Position numbers and translations under genes: made by a program. Below are positions 1 to 6,113 of a stretch of 6,188 nucleotides of DNA, piece after piece (within the stretch, counting starts at the first letter, position 1; each line of letters opens with the position of its first letter). Source of the stretch: Pseudomonadota bacterium. GTDB taxonomy: Bacteria; Pseudomonadota; Alphaproteobacteria; Caulobacterales; Caulobacteraceae. The notes beneath the pieces are model-generated. The model searched no databases and had not been told where the DNA came from. It saw only the letters and a program-made list of their open reading frames with translations. The stretch covers positions 1-6,188 of the forward strand of contig JAEXJH010000463.1 of the NCBI GenBank assembly GCA_023445955.1. The letters are read 5' to 3'.

Positions 1-436
1 GGCCTCGGCCCAGGAGGGCGACTTCCACGCCGTCCAGGAGCTGATGGGGCGCTCGCTGATCTGGGACGGGACTGATCAGCTGGTCAATCTCGAGCAGCGC
101 CTGCCGCTGTGCTTCAATCCGCTGCTCGGCGGGGTGAGCGCCGAGCGGGCGCCGGCCAAGCTGAACCTGGGCGCGGCCAATGCGACAGGCCTGGAATGGG
201 GCGCACGGCCGGCCTTCCTGCAGCGGCAGGTCTCGGCCCACTGCGAGAACGGCCTGTTGCGGACCAGCAAGCCCAAGTCCAATTCGCTGCGCGACAGCGG
301 CTCGTGGGCCGATCGCCGCAAGGTCGACGCCTACAACCTGTTCTATGCCGACCTGGAGGCCGACGCCCTGGCGCGCTCGGCGACGATGATCGGCCGGCCG
401 CTAGCCGACGTTCCCAGCGGCCCGCAGGGCCGTTAG
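1..436 (+). CDS. Probable DUF3089 family protein, C-terminal part (5' end outside window)
   Basis: The reading frame is open from base 2 to a TAG at 434-436, giving the last 144 residues of a protein that begins upstream of the window. The first ATG in the window (44) is internal: the frame stays open before it with normal codon use. Visible marks are a C-F-N-P-L segment about one third of the way in, an N-L-G-A segment after it, a conserved-looking H-C-E-N-G stretch, and near the end D-A-Y-N-L-F-Y-A-D-L followed by an Ala/Arg-rich helix. From memory, the CxNPL and YNLFY-D-(L/I) motifs match the C-terminal half of DUF3089, an alpha/beta-hydrolase-like family of unknown substrate. The nucleophile region would lie upstream and cannot be seen. 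The family call is inference. The coding sequence itself is well supported. Its 3' end overlaps the converging DUF6285 gene by 36 bp. Confidence 0.65.
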   Translation, partial: ASAQEGDFHAVQELMGRSLIWDGTDQLVNLEQRLPLCFNPLLGGVSAERAPAKLNLGAANATGLEWGARPAFLQRQVSAHCENGLLRTSKPKSNSLRDSGSWADRRKVDAYNLFYADLEADALARSATMIGRPLADVPSGPQGR

Positions 437-781
437 GCCGCCATAGGTCGGCTGGTCGATGGCGATCTGGCCGATGGCTGTCGCGCGCAGGTGGGCCAGC
501 AGCACCGGATCGAGCGGATCGATCGCGCCGTCGCGCAGGCCTTCGCAGAGCTTGGCGTTCAGCGTGGCGAAGTCACCGGCTTGGCCCATCAGCGCCGAGA
601 GTCGCGCGATGGCTTCGGCCTCCAGTGATGCGCCGTGTTCGGCTTCGCGGGCCAAGGTTGCGCGGGCGTTGTCGGTGACCCTCGCCAGGAAGGCGTGGCG
701 GGCGTCGCCCAGCGCGGGGGGCTCAGCGTCGAACGCGGCGACGGCTTCGGTCAGCTCAGCGGCGGTCGGGTGGCTGATCAT
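401..781 (-). CDS. DUF6285 domain-containing protein
   Basis: This 126-residue, mainly helical, soluble-looking protein has no signal peptide or membrane segment. It opens with H-P-T-A-A-E-L and has a central segment F-L-A-R-V-T-D-N-A followed by L-A-R-E. Near the end it has L-N-A-K-L-C and then L-L-A-H-L-R-A-T-A with I-D-Q-P-T-Y. This pattern matches DUF6285, a small family of unknown function usually encoded directly after an APH-like phosphotransferase, often near acyl-CoA dehydrogenase genes. The start is the ATG at 781-779, which overlaps the TGA of the upstream phosphotransferase as ATGA, so the two are probably translationally coupled. A weak GGAAG ribosome site lies a few bases upstream inside the phosphotransferase. 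The frame stays open further upstream (to 1021), but that part is antiparallel shadow inside the phosphotransferase gene. The function may be as an accessory or stabilising partner of the kinase, but that is only inferred from linkage. Confidence 0.8.
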   Translation of the reverse strand: MISHPTAAELTEAVAAFDAEPPALGDARHAFLARVTDNARATLAREAEHGASLEAEAIARLSALMGQAGDFATLNAKLCEGLRDGAIDPLDPVLLAHLRATAIGQIAIDQPTYGGLTALRAAGNVG

Positions 782-1743
782 GCTGCTTCCATCAGCGTCA
801 TGAGGTCGATCTCGGTCTCGCTGGCGCGGCGGCCGATCATCGCGCGCTCGATCGAGCGGTCCTGGCCCGTGGCGAAGCTGGAATACATCATCAGGCACAT
901 GACGCCCCACTTCAGCGAGCCCAGCGCTTGCCAGAACTTGACGCGGTCCAGGTCGATATCGCCGCCATAGCCAGCCAGGAGATCGGCATAGTCGCCAAAG
1001 CCGCCGACAGGCTTCTTCCATTCGCCGAAACGCCAGGAATTGACGCAGATCCAGCCCAGGTCCTCGGCCGGGTCACCCAGGTGGGCCAGTTCCCAGTCCA
1101 GAACGCCGACTAGACCCTTCGTCGGATGGATCATCAGGTTGCCATTGCGAAAGTCGCCGTGAACCAGCACCGGCCGCTTAGGCTGCGGCGGAGCGATGGT
1201 CTCCAGCCAGCGGAAGGCCGCTTCCAGGATCGGACGCTGGGCGCCCAACTGGCGGTATATGGCCTCGTAGCGCGCCAACTCCCCACGGGCGTCGGAGGTC
1301 GCCAGCTCCGGCAGGGCCTCTGTCGGGACTGCGTGGATCCGCGCCAGCACCTCGCCGCAATGGCGCGCCAAGCCCGGTCGTACGCCGGTGAAGGCGTCGT
1401 CGCGGACGATCCGCCGACCCAGGGTCTCGCCCTCCAGCCGACGCATGACATAGGCCTCGCCGAGACCGTCCTCAGGCGCGCAGACATGCACAACGCTGGG
1501 CGCCGGCGCGCCAGCCCGGTCGGCCGCGCGGATCAGGGCGGCTTCGGACGCCAAGGGCAGGGCGGTCTCGCGCATCGCAGCGCCCTCCGGGCGGCGGCGC
1601 AGGATCAAAGGTGCGCCGTCGTCCAGGTCGAAGGCCCAGGTCTCCAGGCTGGCGCCGCCTGACAGCCGGCGAGCGTTCACGGCCCCTGTCGCGGTCGGCG
1701 ACAGGCGCGGAGCGAGGCGGTCCAGGGCGGCGACGACGTCCAT
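778..1743 (-). CDS. Phosphotransferase family protein (APH/choline kinase-like, ACAD10/11-N type)
   Basis: This 321-residue cytosolic protein has a protein-kinase-like fold. The N-terminal lobe has a glycine-containing nucleotide loop (R-L-S-G-G-A-S, about residues 26-32) and L-I-L-R-R-R-P (46-52), where this subfamily has its basic beta-strand. E68 in S-E-A-A-L is a candidate helix-C glutamate. The catalytic Brenner motif H-G-D-F-R-N-G-N sits at 195-202, with D197 the likely catalytic base and N202 a metal ligand. The metal-binding D-W-E is at 216-218, followed by L-G-D-P-A-E-D-L. This arrangement is that of the ACAD10/11 N-terminal kinase-like family, not of dedicated antibiotic-resistance enzymes. 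In that family phosphorylation of hydroxyacyl substrates has been reported for the mammalian homologues; the substrate here is unknown. I chose ATG 1743 because the domain begins there, the preceding 27 codons to a TTG at 1824 are Arg-rich and non-homologous, and a GGGAAG ribosome site precedes this ATG. It overlaps the following DUF6285 gene by 4 bp. Confidence 0.88.
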   Translation of the reverse strand: MDVVAALDRLAPRLSPTATGAVNARRLSGGASLETWAFDLDDGAPLILRRRPEGAAMRETALPLASEAALIRAADRAGAPAPSVVHVCAPEDGLGEAYVMRRLEGETLGRRIVRDDAFTGVRPGLARHCGEVLARIHAVPTEALPELATSDARGELARYEAIYRQLGAQRPILEAAFRWLETIAPPQPKRPVLVHGDFRNGNLMIHPTKGLVGVLDWELAHLGDPAEDLGWICVNSWRFGEWKKPVGGFGDYADLLAGYGGDIDLDRVKFWQALGSLKWGVMCLMMYSSFATGQDRSIERAMIGRRASETEIDLMTLMEAA

Positions 1744-1757
1744 TCGGCAAGCTTCCC

Positions 1758-1777
1758 GCCTTGACCCGGCGTCAGGC
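1758..1777. promoter_or_regulatory. Inverted repeat in the divergent intergenic region, near the phosphotransferase start
   Basis: The arms GCC-TGAC and GTCA-GGC pair over 7 bp around a 5-bp centre (CCGGC), with one extra T bulged in the left arm at 1761. It begins 14 bp upstream of the phosphotransferase ATG, within the 110-bp gap between two divergent genes. It could be an operator or a 5' leader hairpin. No regulator gene is next to it, and no convincing -35/-10 pair could be assigned to either gene. Confidence 0.3.
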
Positions 1778-1799
1778 AAGAGCCTCTCCACTTTACGAC

Positions 1800-1830
1800 G
1801 AGCCCGGCGCGCCTTACGCAACAAGGGCTC
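1800..1830. promoter_or_regulatory. Inverted repeat upstream of the DUF808 gene
   Basis: The perfect 6-bp arms GAGCCC (1800-1805) and GGGCTC (1825-1830) are separated by 19 bp. The right arm ends 23 bp before the DUF808 ATG. The wide spacing could suit a dimeric regulator or a leader hairpin, but a 6-bp match of G/C-rich arms can arise by chance in this genome. Direct evidence is limited to the symmetry and its position. Confidence 0.25.
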
Positions 1831-1853
1831 AATCTTTCTGCTCAGGATCCCAA

Positions 1854-2798
1854 ATGCCCTCCGGCCTTGCCGCGCTGCTCGATGACGTCGCGGCCATCAC
1901 CAAGATCGCCGCCGCCTCGCTGGACGACGTGGGGGCGGCGGCCGGCAAGGCGGGGACCAAGGCCGTCGGCGTGGTGGTCGACGACGCGGCGGTGACGCCT
2001 GGCTACGCCATGGGCTTCACGCCCGACCGCGAGTTGCCGATCGTCTGGAAGATCGCGATGGGCTCGCTGCGCAACAAGCTGCTGTTCCTGTTGCCCGGCG
2101 CGCTCCTGCTCAGCGCGTTCGCGCCCTGGGCCGTGACGCCGATCCTGATGGTCGGGGGCGCCTATCTGGCCTTCGAAGCCACCGAGAAGATCCTGGAAGC
2201 CTTCACGCCACAGGCCGAGGGCGAGGCGATCGAGGAGCTGGCGCTCAGCGGCCCAGAGCTGGAGAAGCAGAAGGTCGACGGCGCGATCCGCACCGACCTG
2301 ATCCTGTCCGGCGAGATCATGGCCATCGCCCTGGCCGAGGTCGCGCACCTGGGCCTGCCATTGCAAGCCGCGGCCCTGGCCATCGTCGGCGTGCTGCTGA
2401 CCATCGTTGTCTATGGCGCGGTGGCGCTGATCGTGAAGATGGACGACATGGGCCTGCACCTGTCACGCCGCGAAGCCAAGGGCGTGCAGCGCTTCGGCCG
2501 CGGCCTGGTCAAGGCTATGCCGGTGACCATGGAAGCGCTGACCGTGATCGGCACGGCGGCCATGCTGTGGGTCGGCGGTGGCATCATCGTCCACGGCCTG
2601 GAGAAGTTCCACCTGACCCCGATCCCGCACTGGGTCGAGGGCTTCTCGCACTGGGCGCACGGTGTCCCGGGCGTCGGCGCTGTGACGGGCTGGCTGGCCT
2701 TCGCGCTGGGCTCGGCCGTGGTCGGCCTGGCGGTCGGCGGCGTGCTGGCCGGGATCATGCACCTCTGGCATCACCGCAAGGGCGCGGCGGCGCACTAG
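1854..2798 (+). CDS. DUF808 family (YedI-like) multi-pass inner-membrane protein
   Basis: This 314-residue protein begins S-G-L-A-A-L-L-D-D-V-A-A-I-T-K and carries the family hallmarks A-S-L-D-D-V near residue 22, V-V-D-D-A-A-V-T-P at 41-49 and E-L-P-I-V-W-K-I at 60-67. Next comes S-L-R-N-K-L (71-76), leading into hydrophobic segments. Membrane spans are likely at about 77-107 (probably two), 152-170, 172-195, 226-248 and 275-304, separated by charged loops and ending in a short His/Lys-rich tail. This is the pattern and usual length of DUF808, named after E. coli YedI, whose function is not established. The ATG at 1854 is preferred because the family-typical N-terminus starts there and an AGGA site lies 6 bases upstream. 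The frame is open further back, but that stretch is Arg/Pro-rich and antisense to the phosphotransferase. The gene stands alone on its strand, divergent from the phosphotransferase and convergent with recG. Confidence 0.9.
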   Translation: MPSGLAALLDDVAAITKIAAASLDDVGAAAGKAGTKAVGVVVDDAAVTPGYAMGFTPDRELPIVWKIAMGSLRNKLLFLLPGALLLSAFAPWAVTPILMVGGAYLAFEATEKILEAFTPQAEGEAIEELALSGPELEKQKVDGAIRTDLILSGEIMAIALAEVAHLGLPLQAAALAIVGVLLTIVVYGAVALIVKMDDMGLHLSRREAKGVQRFGRGLVKAMPVTMEALTVIGTAAMLWVGGGIIVHGLEKFHLTPIPHWVEGFSHWAHGVPGVGAVTGWLAFALGSAVVGLAVGGVLAGIMHLWHHRKGAAAH

Positions 2799-2805
2799 GC
2801 GCTCG

Positions 2806-4887
2806 CTAGCCCGCCTCATTCAGCGGCGAGGCCGGTTTCCAGTCGAACAGTTCTTGCATCGTGCGCAGGGCCTGACCGCGCGGCGAGGTAAGGTCGGGAT
2901 CGCGGGCCAGGATCAGTCTCGCGTCGTCGGCCGCCACCGCGATCAGGTCGCGGTGCGCCACCGGATCGGCCAGGCGGTAGGCCGGGAAGCCGCTCTGCTT
3001 GAGGCCCAGCGGGTCGCCGCCGCCGCGCAGCTCCAGGTCCTTCTCGGCGATCTCGAAGCCGTCGTCGCTGCGGCGCAGGATGTCGAGGCGCTGCTGGGCC
3101 ACTTCCGATAGCGGCGGATCGTAGAGCAGGACGCAGGAACTCTCTCGCGTGCCCCGGCCCACGCGGCCGCGCAACTGGTGCAGCTGCGCCAGGCCGAAGC
3201 GGTCGGCGTGCTCGATGACCATGATGCTGGCGTTGGGGACATTGACCCCGACCTCGACCACCGTGGTGGCGACCAGCACGCTGACCTCGCCATCGACGAA
3301 GCGCTGCATGACCGCGTCCTTCTCGGCGGGCGGCATCTGGCCGTGGACAAGGCCGACGCCGGGCAGGTGACGGGCAAGGTCGGCGGCGCGGTCCTCGGCG
3401 GCGCGCAGTTCGATCTTGTCGGACTCCGAGACCAGCGGGCAGATCCAGAAGGCCTGGGCCCCGCCGGTGATGGCGCTGCGCAGGCGGTCGACGATCTCGG
3501 GCACGCGCGGGGTCGGCGCGGCGCGGGTGGCGACCGGCGTGCGGCCCGGCGGCTTCTCGTCGATGCGCGAGACGTCGAGGTCGCCGAAGACGGTCAGCTC
3601 CAGCGTGCGTGGGATCGGCGTGGCCGACATGGCCAGCAGGTGGACACCTTCACCCTTGTCCTGCAGCCGCCGGCGCTCATTAACGCCGAAGCGGTGCTGC
3701 TCGTCGATGATGGTCAGGGCCAGGCGGTCGAAGACGACGTCGTCCTGGAACAAGGCGTGGGTGCCGACGGCGACGTGGTGTGTCCCGTCCGCTAGGCCCA
3801 GAAGCTTGGCCGAGCGGCCGGCGCCCTTGTCGCGGCCGGTCAGCAGGATCACCGACAGGCCCAGCGCCTGCAGCGGCGCGGCGATGGTCTCGAAGTGCTG
3901 GCGGGCCAGGATTTCGGTCGGGGCCATCAGGGCGGACTGGAAGCCGGCGCTGGCGGCGTCGGCCATGGCCAGCAGGGCGACCACGGTCTTGCCCGAGCCG
4001 ACGTCGCCTTGCAGCAGCCGGCTCATCCGCTCGCCCGAGGCCATGTCGCCGCGGATCTCCGACAGGCTACGAATCTGGGCGCCGGTCAGCTTGAAGGGCA
4101 GGGCCTTCTCGGCCGCGTCGGACAGCGGGCCGGACGGGATGCGTGGGCCAGGTGTCGAACGGCGCGAGGCCTTGCGCTGGGCCAGGGCCAACTGGTGGGC
4201 CAGAAGCTCGTCATAGGCCAGGCGCCGGCGAGGACGAGCCAGGGGCGAGAGGTCGGCTTCACTGGCGGGCGCGTGCATCGCCGCCAGGGCCTCGCGCCAG
4301 CCCGGCAGCTTCTCACGCTCGCGCCAGGCGGGATCCTGCCACTCGGGCAGTTCGGGCGCACGGTTCAGCGCCTCCAGCGCGAACTTGCGGAACGTGCGCG
4401 AGGGGAGGCCGTGGGTGGCCGGATAGACGGTCTCGATCTCGGGAATGTCGCCGGCGCGCTCTTCGTCGACGATGTAGTCCGGGTGGGCGATCTGCAGTTC
4501 GGAGGCGTAGCCGTCAGGCCGCTCGACCTTGCCGCTGACGGCGCGGCGCGCGCCCTTGGGGTGTTGGCGCTCCAGGTGCGGGCCTTGGCCCTTGAACCAG
4601 ATCAGCGTCAGGAAGCCGGTGCCGTCCCAGGCGCGGATTTTCCACGGCTGGCTGGGGCGTTGCGACGGGAAGTGGGCGTCGATGGTGACGACGAAGGTCT
4701 GGATCTGGCCCTCGACGGCCTGGTCGACCGTCGTCACCGACCGGCGGATCAGGCCGGCCGGCGCGGTGAACAGCACGTCGCGCACGATCGGACCGGCCAG
4801 TTTCTCGACCAGCGGCGCGACGCGCGGGCCCACACCCTTGAGCGTGGACACCGAGCTGAACAGGGGGAAGAGAATCTCCGGGCGCAT
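2806..4887 (-). CDS. recG: ATP-dependent DNA helicase RecG
   Basis: RecG is a superfamily 2 double-stranded DNA translocase that reverses stalled replication forks and branch-migrates Holliday junctions. At 693 residues it is full length. The N-terminal wedge/OB region includes L-K-G-V-G-P at 16-21 and the OB-fold strands around 60-140. Helicase motifs are clear: Walker A G-D-V-G-S-G-K-T at 294-301, P-T-E-I-L-A at 323-328, Walker B D-E-Q-H at 395-398, S-A-T at 421-423, H-G-Q-M at 515-518, T-T-V-V-E-V-G-V at 541-548 and the arginine-finger motif Q-L-R-G-R-V-G-R-G at 571-579. The C-terminal L-R-G-G-G-D-P-L-G-L-K-Q-S-G (619-632) marks the RecG-specific tail. E. coli has R-G-P-G-E-F-L-G at this place. 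ATG 4887 is the only sensible start. Its GGAGG lies 18 bases upstream, unusually far. It is probably co-transcribed with the small GIY-YIG-like gene 39 bp upstream. It converges on the DUF808 gene with 7 bp between stops. Confidence 0.98.
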   Translation of the reverse strand: MRPEILFPLFSSVSTLKGVGPRVAPLVEKLAGPIVRDVLFTAPAGLIRRSVTTVDQAVEGQIQTFVVTIDAHFPSQRPSQPWKIRAWDGTGFLTLIWFKGQGPHLERQHPKGARRAVSGKVERPDGYASELQIAHPDYIVDEERAGDIPEIETVYPATHGLPSRTFRKFALEALNRAPELPEWQDPAWREREKLPGWREALAAMHAPASEADLSPLARPRRRLAYDELLAHQLALAQRKASRRSTPGPRIPSGPLSDAAEKALPFKLTGAQIRSLSEIRGDMASGERMSRLLQGDVGSGKTVVALLAMADAASAGFQSALMAPTEILARQHFETIAAPLQALGLSVILLTGRDKGAGRSAKLLGLADGTHHVAVGTHALFQDDVVFDRLALTIIDEQHRFGVNERRRLQDKGEGVHLLAMSATPIPRTLELTVFGDLDVSRIDEKPPGRTPVATRAAPTPRVPEIVDRLRSAITGGAQAFWICPLVSESDKIELRAAEDRAADLARHLPGVGLVHGQMPPAEKDAVMQRFVDGEVSVLVATTVVEVGVNVPNASIMVIEHADRFGLAQLHQLRGRVGRGTRESSCVLLYDPPLSEVAQQRLDILRRSDDGFEIAEKDLELRGGGDPLGLKQSGFPAYRLADPVAHRDLIAVAADDARLILARDPDLTSPRGQALRTMQELFDWKPASPLNEAG

Positions 4888-4910
4888 GCGGCGCGAGCTT
4901 AGCCGCCTCC
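4888..4910 (-). promoter_or_regulatory. recG ribosome-binding region with hairpin between GGAGG and ATG
   Basis: Reading the - strand, GGAGG (4910-4906) is followed after 18 bases by the recG ATG. The arms GCGGC (4906-4902) and GCCGC (4892-4888) can pair over 5 bp around a 9-base loop, filling exactly the interval. No closer purine-rich site and no other in-frame ATG, GTG or TTG nearby offers an alternative start. The hairpin could shorten the effective spacing or hold translation down. Either effect is inference. Confidence 0.35.
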
Positions 4911-4926
4911 GCGCCCGGTCGCAGCC

Positions 4927-5229
4927 TTAGTCGGCCTGATTCATGATCGGGGTGAGCGCCACCACGATGTCGGCGTACTCGTCGGCGCGCGAGGCGCCCG
5001 AGACGTTCAGCCGCGTGTACAGCCAGGTCGCGCCATGGCGCGAATAGGCTTCCGACCAGCGGGCCTTGGCGTCGATCAGGTTGTTGGCCTCACCGGCGAA
5101 AACCACCGCGCCCTTGGCGTCGACATAGACGTAGTTGCCGGCGATGGTCGTCGCCGGGTCGCCGTTCTCGGCCAGCTTGTAGCGATAGACGGCGCCCGAG
5201 GCGCCCTTGAGTTCGATATAAGGCTTCAC
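4927..5229 (-). CDS. Small hypothetical protein, probable degenerate GIY-YIG-like fold
   Basis: This 100-residue soluble protein has no signal peptide. A short N-terminal strand pair (I-E-L-K-G-A-S-G-A-V-Y-R-Y) leads into a region whose spacing resembles a GIY-YIG domain. G-N-Y-V-Y-V (31-36) stands where GIY would be, V-F-A-G-E (43-47) where Y-V/I-G-E would be, and N-N-L (49-51) follows. R81 and E84 begin the last helix, which ends in L-T-P-I-M-N (92-97), like the usual L-x-P-x-x-N end. The second tyrosine is Phe44 and the usual helix arginine is missing, so nuclease activity is doubtful. The family call is my inference from motif spacing; I recognise no named family. Start: GTG at 5229-5227, with GAGGA 4 bases upstream. 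It is the only start codon before an in-frame stop. It lies 39 bp upstream of recG on the same strand and is probably co-transcribed, so a link to DNA metabolism is possible but unproven. Confidence 0.8.
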   Translation of the reverse strand: MKPYIELKGASGAVYRYKLAENGDPATTIAGNYVYVDAKGAVVFAGEANNLIDAKARWSEAYSRHGATWLYTRLNVSGASRADEYADIVVALTPIMNQAD

Positions 5230-5243
5230 GCTGTCCTCGCCAT

Positions 5244-5267
5244 AAAAGCCACCCGGCGTAGGGCTTT
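5244..5267 (-). terminator. Hairpin followed by a short T run just before the GIY-like gene
   Basis: On the - strand, AAAGCC (5267-5262) pairs with GGCTTT (5250-5245) over 6 bp around an 11-base loop, then one more T follows (5244), giving a four-T run. It lies about 109 bases after the ABC ATPase stop and 14 bases before the GTG start of the next gene. It could be a weak terminator for the transporter operon or a leader structure for the small gene. The stem is short and the T run brief, so confidence is low. Confidence 0.3.
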
Positions 5268-5334
5268 GGATTTAATCGTTGATCGCGCGCCTGAGCAGCG
5301 AGGCCGCCTACGCAATTCGCCTGACGCGCTAGCA

Positions 5335-5349
5335 GGACGTGAAGCGTCC
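5335..5349 (-). other. Small perfect hairpin downstream of the ABC transporter ATPase gene
   Basis: GGACG (5335-5339) and CGTCC (5345-5349) are perfect 5-bp inverted arms around a 5-base loop. On the - strand the hairpin starts 26 bases after the ATPase stop codon. No T tract follows, so it is not a standard intrinsic terminator. It may be a 3' mRNA stabilising structure, or chance. The rest of the 146-bp gap shows no promoter that I can assign with confidence, although one for the GIY-like gene and recG is expected here. Confidence 0.3.
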
Positions 5350-5375
5350 CGTGGGCCAAATTATGGCTGCCAAGA

Positions 5376-6113
5376 CTACTCGAGCACACCCGACCTGGCC
5401 AGGAACTTGCGGGTCCGCTCTTCGCGCGGGGAGGCAAGCAACTGACGTGACGGTCCTTGCTCTACGATGACGCCGCCGTCCATGAAAATCGTCCGATCCG
5501 CGACGTCTCGGGCGAAGTCCATTTGGTGAGTGACGATCACCATGGTGCGTTTTTCGGCGGCCAGGTCGCGGATCACGGCCAGCACCTCGCCGACCAGTTC
5601 CGGGTCGAGGGCCGAGGTCGGTTCGTCGAACAGGATGACTTCGGGATCCATGGCCAGCGCTCGGGCGATGGCGCAGCGCTGCTGCTGGCCGCCCGACAGG
5701 GCTGCGGGGTAGGCGTCGGCGCGGCCGGCGAGGCCGACCTTTTCCAGGAGCGCCACGCCACGCGCACGGGCCTTGGCCGGATCTTCCTTGCGGACGACCA
5801 TCGGGCCCTCGATCACGTTCTCCAGCGCCGTCTTGTGCGGGAAGAGGTTGAAGCTCTGGAAGACGAAGCCGACCCGGCCGTTCAGGGTCTTGGCCAGCGG
5901 GACCTTGCCGCCGGCCGTAACGCCCGCGATGGTCAGGTCGCCGCCGTTCAGCAGTTCCAAACCGGCCAGGCAGCGCAGCAGGGTGCTCTTGCCTGAGCCG
6001 CTGGGACCGATGATGGCCACGACCTCGCCGGGCGAGACGGTCAGGTCGACGCCCGCCAGGACGGGCGTGGCGCCGAAGCTCTTCTTCAGGCCCTTGGCGT
6101 CGATCGCGCTCAT
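5376..6113 (-). CDS. Amino acid ABC transporter ATP-binding protein (GlnQ/HisP-type)
   Basis: This 245-residue cytoplasmic ATPase powers import of a polar amino acid or related solute through the membrane permease encoded just upstream. All ABC motifs are intact: Walker A G-P-S-G-S-G-K-S at 36-43, Q-loop Q86 in V-F-Q-S-F-N-L-F-P, signature L-S-G-G-Q-Q-Q-R at 139-146, Walker B V-I-L-F-D-E-P at 159-165 followed by T-S-A-L-D, and switch His196 in V-T-H-Q-M. The phrases F-N-L-F-P-H-K-T-A-L-E-N-V, A-R-D-V-A-D-R-T-I-F-M-D-G-G and the C-terminal R-T-R-K-F-L are typical of the polar amino acid uptake (PAAT) subfamily. Length is normal for the family. ATG 6113 has GGAGG 7 bases upstream and overlaps the permease stop as ATGA, indicating translational coupling. 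The exact substrate cannot be read from the ATPase, and no binding-protein gene is visible in this window, so no gene symbol is given. Confidence 0.95.
   Translation of the reverse strand: MSAIDAKGLKKSFGATPVLAGVDLTVSPGEVVAIIGPSGSGKSTLLRCLAGLELLNGGDLTIAGVTAGGKVPLAKTLNGRVGFVFQSFNLFPHKTALENVIEGPMVVRKEDPAKARARGVALLEKVGLAGRADAYPAALSGGQQQRCAIARALAMDPEVILFDEPTSALDPELVGEVLAVIRDLAAEKRTMVIVTHQMDFARDVADRTIFMDGGVIVEQGPSRQLLASPREERTRKFLARSGVLE

Noticed and set aside
782..1021. 80-residue N-terminal extension of the DUF6285 protein
   Set aside because: It overlaps the phosphotransferase coding sequence in another frame and has no similarity to the family. The ATGA junction at 778-781 gives a natural start.
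778..1743. Aminoglycoside resistance gene
   Set aside because: The HGDFRNGN and DWE motifs are shared by the whole APH/choline-kinase superfamily. The N-lobe L-R-R-R-P pattern and DUF6285 partner point to the ACAD10/11-N type instead.
1744..1824. 27-residue N-terminal extension of the phosphotransferase from a TTG codon
   Set aside because: The extension is Arg-rich and unlike the family N-terminus, and it would occupy the divergent promoter region. The ATG at 1743 has its own ribosome site.
1611..1853. 81-residue N-terminal extension of the DUF808 protein
   Set aside because: It is antisense to the phosphotransferase 5' end and low-complexity Arg/Pro/Gly. The family-typical N-terminus starts at ATG 1854 with an AGGA site.
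2788..2816. Possible terminator hairpin between DUF808 and recG (GGCGG ... CCGCC)
   Set aside because: The stem is only about 5 bp with a long loop and no T run, and it overlaps coding ends. It cannot be distinguished from chance in GC-rich DNA.
3895..4902. 335-codon open frame on the + strand antisense to recG
   Set aside because: It lies wholly opposite a full-length, motif-complete recG. Its translation is rich in Gly, Arg, Ala and Gln with no domain, as expected of a shadow frame in GC-rich DNA.
5457..5996. 179-codon open frame on the + strand antisense to the ABC ATPase
   Set aside because: It is opposite an intact ABC ATPase with all motifs. Composition is typical of a complementary-strand shadow, and it has no recognisable domain.
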